A stretch of DNA of 64,000 bases, taken from positions 62,001 to 126,000 of the forward strand of contig JAXDDO010000003.1 of NCBI GenBank assembly GCA_034676805.1, read 5' to 3'. A program made the translations under genes and the position numbers. Source of the stretch: PWVB01 sp034676805. Its GTDB lineage: Bacteria > Chloroflexota > Anaerolineae > B4-G1 > SLSP01. Under the pieces are notes generated by a model that was not told the DNA's origin, did not search any database, and saw only the letters and a list, made by a program, of their open reading frames with translations. Shown here one piece after another: positions 17,801 to 25,406 of this stretch (positions are counted from its first letter, which is position 1; every line of letters begins with the position of its first letter).

Positions 17801-18416
17801 ACGGCCCGCTGTACCCGCCACGCCCCGGAAACACCTCGACCTGAAGGCGCCCGCCCTCTCGCAACGTGCGGGTAGCCTGCCACAGGGCATGGACCTCCTC
17901 GTCGACAGCGATCGGCATCAGGCCGTCTCGTTCCAAGCCGCTCGGGTTAGCGACCACGAAGAGCATACGGACGGTGTCAACGGCTACGGGGTCCGGCTCA
18001 AGGACTTGGCGCCGCAGGTGACGAGAGAAGGCGAGATCCGGCGCGACCGCCAGTGGCGATGCCTCGGCGGCCCGCAGGCTGTGCATTCGTTCCCAGGCTA
18101 TGCTGTGCAACTCAGCAGACTCGACGTCGATCCACAGCCGGAGCCGCAGCCGTCCGAACGTAGCCGCCTCAGCGATACCCGTGGCTTTGTCATAGGCTGC
18201 ACGGATGGGGCCAGATAAGAGCGCATAGAACAACGTGGTGCCATAGGCCTGGGGCTCCGCCTCTTGTTGGCGCAACAGCTGCCAGTCCACGTGGAGCAGC
18301 CCACCGGCATAGTGCGCCGCTTCGTTGATCCATGCCTCGACAGGGTAATCCTGTCCGCCGCTCTGACGCCGGATTCTGATCAGCAGGTCCGTGTAGGCAA
18401 GATCACTGGGCGTCAT
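14859..18416 (-). CDS. CHAT protease-domain / NACHT-type STAND ATPase / HEAT-repeat protein
   Basis: 1185-residue multidomain protein. Residues about 145-385 form a CHAT (caspase-like) domain with His248 in HLLAHG and Cys296 in FLAACDSA, the expected catalytic dyad, ending in WSVPMLV. Residues about 475-640 form a NACHT-like ATPase with Walker A SGAGMGKS (482-489) and Walker B RLLLDGVEAL (Asp569). The C-terminal third (about 850-1185) is rich in HEAT-like helical pairs, a likely sensor or scaffold. This build fits STAND switch proteins, where a sensor releases an effector after NTP-driven assembly, and several such proteins act in phage defence or controlled cell death. Trigger and protease target are not visible. 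No gasdermin or toxin gene is adjacent. Confidence 0.82.
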   Translation of the reverse strand: MTPSDLAYTDLLIRIRRQSGGQDYPVEAWINEAAHYAGGLLHVDWQLLRQQEAEPQAYGTTLFYALLSGPIRAAYDKATGIAEAATFGRLRLRLWIDVESAELHSIAWERMHSLRAAEASPLAVAPDLAFSRHLRRQVLEPDPVAVDTVRMLFVVANPSGLERDGLMPIAVDEEVHALWQATRTLREGGRLQVEVFPGRGGYSGPSPEAGGDVKDVGWVVREGATTLERVLAALNEAGGYHILHLLAHGRFGGPDQTPILLLEGADGGLCLVRGPEFAAGVGALSEQPALVFLAACDSARRDVSRGNAFVGLAPSLVADGVAAVVAMQDGISMTVARALNGAFYRGLLEHGLADRALSQARLLVYQDHAVDWSVPMLVSSRRDVRLFRGDPLRTLLRNLSASPDLNPLPTDAAYIPLEVVLQTGRQAADSGRSVPGFAIDLPDGDHSMLRAASRDAIDAVDDLMGSPVRGVVTERRVVVLRSGAGMGKSYLLRRIGRLAALDSLESGALACIVPVLLDFSTLGAQVEAPADLERLVFAHLRAFWPEAATDQLRTLWHSEQGPVFRLLLDGVEALPQRARRSLIVAVNALTRAFPRHQCVIAWQGRSEDLNDLAFTDAFDILPLSQATISWYLSRQGHVGSRLYQALVDAEALDLAAQPWLLDRLLGLAHRGLYPESRLSVVDGLLAGDVEAISDDPGMRARVMETLDALAWALHSTQRRALPTDEVFATMQATRGGRDYSLEALYRELTDRAILIPTGDDHVSFARAAIQAFCCARALAHHTQQAQELDDICATLRRRTRLYWWQDALLFLCSMAPRPEEIVRRVLYGAEPGDDEVLLGARMVQQLGVEHVDPILVDHIARALIYQLDSVREPRVWRRAEHVAALGRICHPDAIAGLASIVLQPVQAVDGRQDFEASDVRLAALEALGHLVEPPFDELTDPDLVDVLTEWFANDVMALVQRVVDLDAPSAAASGVQAVAALALAALQTLTAFDVLAQLFFYPDSRPETRQNLTTALTLIDAGMVVHRVILPILDPDICKSTDLGSAVCEDVRAWYPHVIYLAGRVRAHDDRVVAFLRRCLFGEDDVNLVGLAVQSLGWLGDASSREAAEDLALGDLARFSLPATVEASDLLYLQRQALEALRFVGDMGTLERLRQRPGSWPPDMDRVFYWTSEEIIWREERRAGD

Positions 18417-18517
18417 AGCAGCACCTGTAACTCAGAAGCCGGAGTGCGCCTCCCGATCACGAGATCGAGCGTCGATATCTGGCAACATGGCATACGCACT
18501 CCCCCACCCAATCCCTG

Positions 18518-19495
18518 TCACATTCCAGAAGCGGCGATCTCCTTCACGAAAAGGAGCCGCTGCCACAGGTGGCTCAGGTTCCCGACGTCCGGAATATAGG
18601 TGTCGACAAGCCGAAATCCATGCTGAGCCATGAACCCCTCCAGCGAAGGGATGTCGTACGCGCGGATGCTGAGCAGCTCAATCTGGTCGCCTGGCGACAG
18701 GGTCATCTCCTCGCCAAGACAAGACAGTGTGGTCGTCTGGGTTGCCCGAAAGAAAAACGTGTAACAGATGGTGTCGAGGTGGTCATCTGCCTGCTCGACC
18801 CCCACGACCTCACCATACTCTCGCGACAGGCGCAGCGCGCTCAATAGCCTATCGAAAAAGAGCCGCAAGTTCTCGGGCAGTTGCGAAAAACGCTCCTTGA
18901 GCCACCGATCCTTTTCATCTGATCCGTACATAGGCACGATATCCAGATACAGATAGTCGCCAGCCGGAACAAGGCGCTTGAGTAACCCTGCCAACCAGAC
19001 CTGATCAAAGTTCCCAAACGTAGCTCCGATCATCGCATAGATTCGGGTGTCGAAGTCCGCGACGAGACGCGCTAGTTGATCGGCGAAATCCGGGTGGGTG
19101 AAGTCTGCCAGGACGAACGTCCGAGTGAACGACGCATCGGCCAGATTCTCAGCCGCCAGCCTGAGCATGGCTTCGGAGGAATCAATGCCGAAGTAGGCGA
19201 AATCACCACCTTCGGCTGCCATCTGGTGTAGGAGCGGCTTCTCCGGGCCCGAGTTGCCACAGCCCAGACTGATGAATGCTTGCCTACCGCGAAACGAAGC
19301 CTGATGCCGCACAAAGAACTGGTACTCATCCTGCCAGGCGATCTGCATCAGGTCTTCGCTACGATAGGTGTAGAATGAACCCGCTCCATCGAGCAAGTAG
19401 AACAGGTTCTGCGGAACACGCCGCTCGGCCAGGACAGTCGCCAGGTACTCCGACTCAAGGCTGTCCGGGTCACAGAAGGCCACCAATTCGGTCAT
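18518..19495 (-). CDS. EgtD-like SAM-dependent methyltransferase
   Basis: 325-residue protein resembling the L-histidine N-alpha-methyltransferase (EgtD) family. Supporting segments: FISLGCGNSGPEK (SAM-binding loop), YFGIDSSEAML, MIGATFGNFDQ and the C-terminal EIELLSIRAYDIPSLEGFMAQHGF-type region typical of the family. The ATG at 19495 has GAGAGGAG upstream; an in-frame start at 19555 would lie inside the lon terminator and is rejected. No EgtB or other ergothioneine gene is near. The role may therefore differ from ergothioneine synthesis. It is first in a leftward run with the CHAT-NACHT gene 101 bases downstream. A possible -10 (TAGAAT, minus strand, 19525-19530) precedes it. Confidence 0.7.
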   Translation of the reverse strand: MTELVAFCDPDSLESEYLATVLAERRVPQNLFYLLDGAGSFYTYRSEDLMQIAWQDEYQFFVRHQASFRGRQAFISLGCGNSGPEKPLLHQMAAEGGDFAYFGIDSSEAMLRLAAENLADASFTRTFVLADFTHPDFADQLARLVADFDTRIYAMIGATFGNFDQVWLAGLLKRLVPAGDYLYLDIVPMYGSDEKDRWLKERFSQLPENLRLFFDRLLSALRLSREYGEVVGVEQADDHLDTICYTFFFRATQTTTLSCLGEEMTLSPGDQIELLSIRAYDIPSLEGFMAQHGFRLVDTYIPDVGNLSHLWQRLLFVKEIAASGM

Positions 19496-19542
19496 CAGTT
19501 GACTCCTCTCGCCAGGGTTACCCGATTCTACCCCAATGCAGC

Positions 19543-19577
19543 AAAAAGACGCCACCGCACCATTCGCGGTGGCGTCT
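19543..19577 (-). terminator. Intrinsic terminator of lon
   Basis: 12-bp perfect stem (AGACGCCACCGC at 19547-19558; GCGGTGGCGTCT at 19566-19577) with a 7-nt loop. On the minus strand it is followed by TTTTT, complementary to 19543-19547. It sits just past the lon stop codon, and so separates lon from the EgtD-like/CHAT unit. Confidence 0.88.
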
Positions 19578-19593
19578 CTCCAGCGACACTCGC

Positions 19594-22086
19594 TCAGGCC
19601 ATCATAGGCTCAGGCTCGGATACCTCTGCGGGCTCCTCAGCACCCTGAGCCCCCTCAGCTTGCTGCACGGGTGCAGGCATCAGGGCATTCGCCAAGACCT
19701 CGGTCACGTCATCGACCGCCAGGAACTCCATCTCCTCACGCACCTTCTCCGGTATCTCGTCCAGATCCGGCTCGTTCAACTTCGGCAGAATCACCTTCTT
19801 CAGGCCGGCTCGATGCGCGGCAAGCACTTTCAGTTTCAGGCCACCGATGGGCAACACCTGACCTTGAAGCGTTACCTCACCCGTCATACCTACGGTGGGA
19901 TCAACCGGTCGTGCCGAGAGCAGCGAGACCAACGCCGTGACCATGGTCACTCCCGCAGATGGACCGTCCTTTGGTACCGATCCGGCTGGCACATGTAGGT
20001 GGATTTTGCCCTTACCCTTCTCGCGCTTGAGCCCCAGCTCGTCCAGATGCGACTCGACGTAGCTCAATCCGATGCGAGCCGACTCCCGCATCACATCGCC
20101 CAACTGGCCTGTCAGCAGGAACTGCTCATCCGACCCCGGCATGACGGCGGCCTCCACGAACAGCACCTCGCCTCCCGTAGGCGTCCACGCCAGCCCCGTT
20201 GCAACGCCGGGCTTTTCGGTACGCAGCGCCGCCTCGAAGTGATACCGTGGGCGGCCAAGATACTCGCGCACCCTGTCGCTGTCGATCTCCATTGGCTGAT
20301 CACCCTCAGCCCCTTCGGCTACCAACGTAGCGACCTTCCGGCAAGCCTTGCCGATACTGCGCTCCAGCTGGCGTACACCCGCTTCCCGCGTGTAGTCGCG
20401 AATCATGGCCCTGATAGCATCGTCCGTGAACGTGATCTCGTCCTCGCGCAGCCCGTTGACCTTCAGTTGGCGTGGCACCAGATACTGCCGGGCAATGTGC
20501 ACCTTGTCGTATTCGGTGTAGCCGTCGATCTGAATGACCTCCATCCGGTCAAGCAGTGGTGCCGGGATTGTTGCTGTCGTGTTGGCGGTACAGATGAACA
20601 ATACCTTGCTGAGATCGAAATCCACGTCCAGATAGTGATCCCTGAAGGCATGGTTCTGCTGCGGGTCCAGCACCTCCAACAGAGCAGAGGAAGGATCGCC
20701 CCGCCAGTCCGATCCAATCTTGTCGACCTCGTCAAGCATGAAAACCGGGTTCTTGACGCCGGCGCGCTTCACGGCCTGCATGATCCGGCCGGGCATCGCG
20801 CCGATGTACGTGCGGCGGTGACCCCGGATCTCGGCCTCATCGCGCATGCCGCCCAAGCTCATCCGCGTAAACTCACGACCAAGGCTGCGCGCGATCGACT
20901 GTCCCAGCGACGTCTTGCCCACGCCAGGCGGCCCAATGAGCGCCAGAATCGCACCCATCCCCTCGACCTTGCGTCCCTGCAGATCCGACTCCACTTCCTT
21001 GTCCAGCCCGCGCTCTTGGCGCAGCTTGCGCACTGCCAGGAACTCCAGAATGCGTTCCTTCACATCCTCCAAGTCGTAGTGGTCCTCGTCCAGGACCTGG
21101 CGCGCGTTGGCGATCTCCAGATTGTCCTCGGTCATCACCTGCCAGGGCAGAGACGTCAACCAGTCTAGATAGGTCTTGATGACCCAGTACTCGGCGGCCT
21201 GAGGCGGCATCTTCTCAAGACGGGCGAGCTCGCGGAGGGCCTCTTCCTTGGCCTCCTCGCTCATCCCCGCCGCCTCGATCTTCGCGCGATACTCCTCGAC
21301 CTCCTGCTTACCCTCGTCGCCTTCGCCCAACTCCTTGCGAATGGCGTCCATCTGCTGCCGAAGGTAATACTCCCGCTGGTTCTTCTCGATCTCTTCTTTG
21401 GCCTTCTCCTGGATCTGCTGGCCAACCTCCCGAACCTCAAGTTCACGAGTCAGGACCCGGATCAAGAACTGCATCTTCGCAGCCAGGTGGTCGATCTCCA
21501 GAAGCTCCTGAGCCTCTTCCATGTCGATCCGCATATTCGAGGCGACCAGGTAGACCAACAGCCGGGTGTCTCCCAACTGCTGGATGAAGCGCACAGCTTC
21601 GTCAGGGAACTGCGGAATCATCTCCGCCAACCGCGTGGTGACATCGAGCAGGTTGCGCCGTAGCGCCTCCTCCACAATCGATTCCTCCACAGCGTCCGGC
21701 GTCAGCGTGACCCGCGCCCGCAGATAGGGCTCTTCCGCAGTCCACTCTGTTACACGGAACCGCTCCAGCCCCTGGATGAAGACGGTCAGTGTACCATCGT
21801 CAGATCGCATGATCCGGTGGATGATCGCTGCGGTGCCAATCGTATGCACCTGCGAGGCATCCGGCACCTCCACGGACGGGTCTGTCATAGCAACCAGGCC
21901 AATCACGCGCCCCGCTTTCTCTGCTTCCTCGATTAGCTGGACCGAGCGCGGGATGCCCACAGCCAGCGGCATCACGATATAGGGAAAGGCCACCGTGTTG
22001 CGAAGAGGCAGGATCGCCAACTCCTCTGGTATGCGTTTCACCAACTCATCGATATTCTGATCCTGCATATTGAACCAAGGTAACAT
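19594..22086 (-). CDS. lon: ATP-dependent Lon protease (LonA)
   Basis: 830-residue LonA. N-terminal substrate-binding domain begins LPLRNTVAFPYIVMPL. Coiled helices (about 220-300) precede the AAA+ domain with Walker A GPPGVGKT (385-392), the MSLGGMRDEAEIRGHRRTYIG segment and Walker B VFMLDEVDK. Proteolytic Ser710 in DGPSAG and Lys753 in GGLKLK form the dyad, with the 43-residue spacing of E. coli Lon. The protein degrades misfolded and regulatory proteins in the cytoplasm. GGGAGG upstream supports the ATG at 22086. Monocistronic: own extended -10 upstream and a terminator downstream. Confidence 0.97.
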   Translation of the reverse strand: MLPWFNMQDQNIDELVKRIPEELAILPLRNTVAFPYIVMPLAVGIPRSVQLIEEAEKAGRVIGLVAMTDPSVEVPDASQVHTIGTAAIIHRIMRSDDGTLTVFIQGLERFRVTEWTAEEPYLRARVTLTPDAVEESIVEEALRRNLLDVTTRLAEMIPQFPDEAVRFIQQLGDTRLLVYLVASNMRIDMEEAQELLEIDHLAAKMQFLIRVLTRELEVREVGQQIQEKAKEEIEKNQREYYLRQQMDAIRKELGEGDEGKQEVEEYRAKIEAAGMSEEAKEEALRELARLEKMPPQAAEYWVIKTYLDWLTSLPWQVMTEDNLEIANARQVLDEDHYDLEDVKERILEFLAVRKLRQERGLDKEVESDLQGRKVEGMGAILALIGPPGVGKTSLGQSIARSLGREFTRMSLGGMRDEAEIRGHRRTYIGAMPGRIMQAVKRAGVKNPVFMLDEVDKIGSDWRGDPSSALLEVLDPQQNHAFRDHYLDVDFDLSKVLFICTANTTATIPAPLLDRMEVIQIDGYTEYDKVHIARQYLVPRQLKVNGLREDEITFTDDAIRAMIRDYTREAGVRQLERSIGKACRKVATLVAEGAEGDQPMEIDSDRVREYLGRPRYHFEAALRTEKPGVATGLAWTPTGGEVLFVEAAVMPGSDEQFLLTGQLGDVMRESARIGLSYVESHLDELGLKREKGKGKIHLHVPAGSVPKDGPSAGVTMVTALVSLLSARPVDPTVGMTGEVTLQGQVLPIGGLKLKVLAAHRAGLKKVILPKLNEPDLDEIPEKVREEMEFLAVDDVTEVLANALMPAPVQQAEGAQGAEEPAEVSEPEPMMA

Positions 22087-22482
22087 CGTCTTGTCCTCCC
22101 TACGGAATCACCCGACGACGGCAGCACAAGCCACATCGCCAACCACTTGTACCCCGATCGCCGGCAAGGCTGCCTCGAGCTTGCCCTAGCAGTCTAGGCT
22201 CCCAGTCCCCGGGAAGCAAGTGAAGGGCCCCCGTGGACACGATCGATTCCGTGCCAGTTTTCTCTTACATTGATTTCCACGGGATTATAACACACCTGTA
22301 TTAGAAATGCATATGCGCTACGTAGTAACAAGATCAGCACAGTGGAACGCGACTCTCCTATTGCAGGCGCGCGATTTCAGAGTAGACTACTGCACAGGCG
22401 CCAACCAGGCAAGGACGCCGACAGATGACTGACCGGGACTGCACCTGTGTGAGGGCCCCTGAGGTGAGCACCCCAGACGAAT
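22087..22482. promoter_or_regulatory. Control region between lon and tatD
   Basis: Nearly 400 bases without a gene. On the minus strand an extended -10 TGTTATAAT (TATAAT at 22284-22289) points towards lon and implies a leader of about 190 bases; no clear -35 is seen. No heat-shock operator such as CIRCE was recognised. For the rightward tatD gene I see no convincing promoter. Confidence 0.5.
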
Positions 22483-23292
22483 ATGATCGATACACACGTT
22501 CATCTGCAGCATCCGTGGTATGCCGGCGATCTCCACCAAGTCCTCGAGCGCGCCGCACAGGCAGGGATACGGGCAGCCATCATCCCCGGCACCAATCTGA
22601 GCGACTGCCGCGAAGCCGTTTCGCTCGTGCACGATCACAGCGGGACGCGCTGCAGGTTGCACGCCGCGGTTGGGATCCATCCAACCGAAGCGCACCAACT
22701 CGACAGAGAAACAGGCGCGGCGCTCGAGTCGCTCGCTGGCTCGCAATCGGTTGTCGCGATTGGCGAGATCGGCCTTGACTACTACTGGCCCTCGGTACAG
22801 GATCGCGGATGGGTGTGCGGCGAACCCGACGTTCAGCGCGGAGCCCTTCAGGCTCAGTTGGAGCTCGCTTCCAGGCTAGACCTCCCTGTCGTCATCCACG
22901 ACCGCGATGCGCACATTGACGTGCTGCACATCCTCAGAGACTGGCTGGGTGCGTATCCGCAGGCCCGTGGTACCCTTCACGCGTATGCAGCCGGTCCGGA
23001 ACTCCTCGACGAGTTCCTGGATATGGGCCTTCACATTGGCATCGATGGGCCGGTCACTTACAAGAAGGCCGCTCGCCTACACGAAGTCGCTCGTCGTGTG
23101 CCATTGTCGAGGCTGTTGCTCGAGACGGATGGCCCTTACCTGCCCCCCGCTCCACGTCGGGGTGAACGCAACGAACCCGCGTTCATCCCCCTCATAGCTG
23201 CCCGAATCGCTGAACTCAGAGGTACCACAGTCGACGCAGTCGCGAAAGCAACGACAGACAACGCCTCCCGCCTGTTCGGGCTGCGCCTCTAG
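22483..23292 (+). CDS. tatD: TatD family metal-dependent hydrolase
   Basis: 269-residue TIM-barrel metallohydrolase, the normal TatD size. Metal-site motifs: MIDTHVHL at the N terminus, GIHPTEAH, GEIGLDYYWPS, PVVIHDRDAH and LLETDGPYL. TatD proteins are 3'-5' DNases or general metal hydrolases. The usual GVIHCFSG segment is GTLHAYAAG here, a variation near the metal site. The ribosome binding site is weak. It precedes a polyprenyl synthase gene that appears to have its own -10. Confidence 0.9.
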   Translation: MIDTHVHLQHPWYAGDLHQVLERAAQAGIRAAIIPGTNLSDCREAVSLVHDHSGTRCRLHAAVGIHPTEAHQLDRETGAALESLAGSQSVVAIGEIGLDYYWPSVQDRGWVCGEPDVQRGALQAQLELASRLDLPVVIHDRDAHIDVLHILRDWLGAYPQARGTLHAYAAGPELLDEFLDMGLHIGIDGPVTYKKAARLHEVARRVPLSRLLLETDGPYLPPAPRRGERNEPAFIPLIAARIAELRGTTVDAVAKATTDNASRLFGLRL

Positions 23293-23314
23293 GCTGCTCA
23301 GATCCTCCCTGTGG

Positions 23315-23320
23315 TATAAT
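23315..23320 (+). promoter_or_regulatory. Probable -10 element of the polyprenyl synthase gene
   Basis: TATAAT preceded by GTGG, about 113 bases upstream of the start at 23433. The -35 is not recognisable. The intervening 100 bases contain no convincing gene. Confidence 0.5.
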
Positions 23321-23432
23321 CTGAACAGCTTACGTGACTCGGCTTGGGTCCGGGCAGCTGCTGTCTGGTTGCGAAATGAACAGCGCATGTTCCAACCACG
23401 CCTGGGTCGGCCTTACGCGGGGAAGAGACGGA

Positions 23433-24404
23433 ATGAACCAAGACGCACTGCATTATCGCCACTTGCTCCAGGAGGACCTGGATCAGGTTAATGCCCTCTT
23501 AGCAACCGGGTTCGACGACATCCCGGATGTGGCCCGGGAGCCCATCAGGACCCTGATCCTCAGCGGAGGCAAGCGCCTCAGGCCCGCACTGGTTCTGCTG
23601 TCATCCTATGCCTGCAGTGCCAATCACGCCCAAGCCCTGTTTGCCGCAGCAGGCGTCGAGATGCTGCATACCGCAACCCTCATCCACGACGACTTGATCG
23701 ACAGCACCCTGGTTCGGCGTGGCGTAGTGACCCTTAATTCGCTTTGGTCGCCAATGACCACAGTGCTCGCGGGCGACTACGTCTTTGCACTAGCAGCGAA
23801 GATGATCGCGCGCAGTGACAACACCGGCCTGGTCACACGCTTTGCAGAGACCCTCGCTACGATTTGCAGCGGCGAGCTCGATCAGATTTTCAGCAGAAAC
23901 GGCACTCTCCCTTCGTTCGAGGCCTACTACCGGCGAATCTTCGCGAAGACGGCATCCCTCTTCGCACTGTGTATGGAGGTGGGGCCAATCCTCGCGTGCC
24001 GTCCTCCTGAGGAGCTCGCCCGTGCCCGTCAAATCGGCAGGCGTCTGGGAGAGGCCTTCCAGATCGCCGATGACGTCCTGGACTTGATGGGCAGCGAGTC
24101 GCTGCTGGGCAAGCCTGTCGGGAACGATCTACGGCAAGGCGTAATCACACTGCCGGTGCTCCGCTACGCGCAGCAGCAGCCGCAGGATGAACGGCTGAGA
24201 GCCGTGCTCGACCACAACAGCGACGAGGCGGTCCTGGGTAGCCTCATCGCAGACGTACGCTCGTCTGATGCTGCCGAGTGGGCTATGAAGCGCGCGGAGG
24301 TCCACGCGCAAGAAGCGCTTGAGCTTGCCCGGGCATATCCGGATACGCCCCATCGCACCGCACTCGAGGAGATCATCCGCTTCTCGGTCCGCCGCCAGTT
24401 CTAG
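23433..24404 (+). CDS. Trans-polyprenyl diphosphate synthase
   Basis: 323-residue all-trans prenyltransferase. First aspartate-rich motif DDLID (86-90) followed by STLVRRG; second motif ADDVLDLMG (212-220); GGKRLRPAL (45-53) binds isopentenyl diphosphate. Chain-elongating synthases of this size make the side chains of menaquinone or ubiquinone, or C40-C50 carriers. Length specificity cannot be read reliably. The ATG at 23433 is preceded by GGAAGAG; upstream starts in the same frame lack family similarity. Followed nine bases later by a GT2 glycosyltransferase. Confidence 0.92.
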   Translation: MNQDALHYRHLLQEDLDQVNALLATGFDDIPDVAREPIRTLILSGGKRLRPALVLLSSYACSANHAQALFAAAGVEMLHTATLIHDDLIDSTLVRRGVVTLNSLWSPMTTVLAGDYVFALAAKMIARSDNTGLVTRFAETLATICSGELDQIFSRNGTLPSFEAYYRRIFAKTASLFALCMEVGPILACRPPEELARARQIGRRLGEAFQIADDVLDLMGSESLLGKPVGNDLRQGVITLPVLRYAQQQPQDERLRAVLDHNSDEAVLGSLIADVRSSDAAEWAMKRAEVHAQEALELARAYPDTPHRTALEEIIRFSVRRQF

Positions 24405-24413
24405 AGGTCATCG

Positions 24414-25406
24414 GTGCAGGCCGCCGCTGTTGTTGCCCACCCCAGACTCTCGATCATCATCGTCAGCTGGAACGTTCGCGAACTCCTCGATCGCGCACTG
24501 AAATCGGTCTACCTGTCCGCCATGCCCCCACTTTCATACGAGGTCATCGTCGTAGACAACGCCTCCAGTGATGGCACACCAGAGCGGGTTGTATCCAAGT
24601 ACCCCAACGTTCGCCTCATAGCAAACAAGACCAATCTCGGATTCGCTGCTGCCAACAATCAAGGCATTGCAGTAGCGCGGGGAGATCTGCTTCTGCTCCT
24701 GAACTCCGACACTGAGGTCGTTAGCGACGCCCTTCGCGACCTGGTCGCGCATATCGACGCCCATCCCGAAATCGGCCTCGTGGGGCCGCGACTGCTCAAC
24801 GGAGATGGTTCCACCCAATCCTCTCGCCGGCGCTTCCCCACTTTGCCCATCCTTTTCCTTGAGAGCACCTGGCTGCAAGGGCGGATGTCTAAAAGGGCCG
24901 CGACCCGCTACTTTGTGACCGACCAGTCCGAGAACCAGGTGCAAGAGGTGGACTGGGTGGTCGGAGCAGCTATGCTGGTTCGCCGCACGGTGGTCGAGGC
25001 GATAGGTGGGCTTGACGAGGGGTTCTTCATGTACTCGGAAGAGCTCGACTGGTGCCGCCGTATCCGTGCTGCGGGCTGGAAAGTCGCTTACATCCCACAT
25101 GCTAGGGTTATCCATCACGGCGGCAAGAGCAGTGAACAGGTCGCCCCCGCGCGCCACATCTACTTCCAGGCCAGCAAGGTCCGCTACGCACGCAAGTACC
25201 ACGGGTGGCTGGTTGCTGAGCTCTTGCGCGCGTGGCTGCTAGCACAATATGGTTGGCAGATCGTGGTTGAGGGGGCCAAGTGGTTGGTGGGTCACCGGCG
25301 AGACCTGCGTGCCAGCCGCATCCAGGCCTACGTCACGGTCATTGGCACTGGGCTTCGCCAGCCGAGACGCGATTCTGCTCTCCCTGAAAGGACCCGTGAT
25401 CCGTGA
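24414..25406 (+). CDS. Family 2 glycosyltransferase
   Basis: 330-residue GT2 enzyme, similar to rhamnosyltransferase-type proteins. It begins at GTG with AGAGG upstream. The nucleotide-sugar binding part reads LSIIIVSWNVRELLDRAL, then VIVVDNASSDGT and LLLLNSDTEV (DxD-like). Later GLDEGFFMYSEELDWCRRI is the acceptor-region motif common in GT2 proteins that add sugars to surface polysaccharide or lipid carriers. It sits between a polyprenyl synthase and a lipoprotein whose GTG start overlaps its stop by 4 bases. Confidence 0.9.
   Translation: MQAAAVVAHPRLSIIIVSWNVRELLDRALKSVYLSAMPPLSYEVIVVDNASSDGTPERVVSKYPNVRLIANKTNLGFAAANNQGIAVARGDLLLLLNSDTEVVSDALRDLVAHIDAHPEIGLVGPRLLNGDGSTQSSRRRFPTLPILFLESTWLQGRMSKRAATRYFVTDQSENQVQEVDWVVGAAMLVRRTVVEAIGGLDEGFFMYSEELDWCRRIRAAGWKVAYIPHARVIHHGGKSSEQVAPARHIYFQASKVRYARKYHGWLVAELLRAWLLAQYGWQIVVEGAKWLVGHRRDLRASRIQAYVTVIGTGLRQPRRDSALPERTRDP

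Noticed and set aside
18518..19495. Ergothioneine pathway enzyme EgtD
   Set aside because: Similarity supports the family, but no EgtB/EgtC-type partner is nearby, so the specific pathway name was not assigned.
19999..21168. 389-codon plus-strand frame inside lon
   Set aside because: Antisense to well-conserved Lon motifs; no ribosome site or recognisable family.
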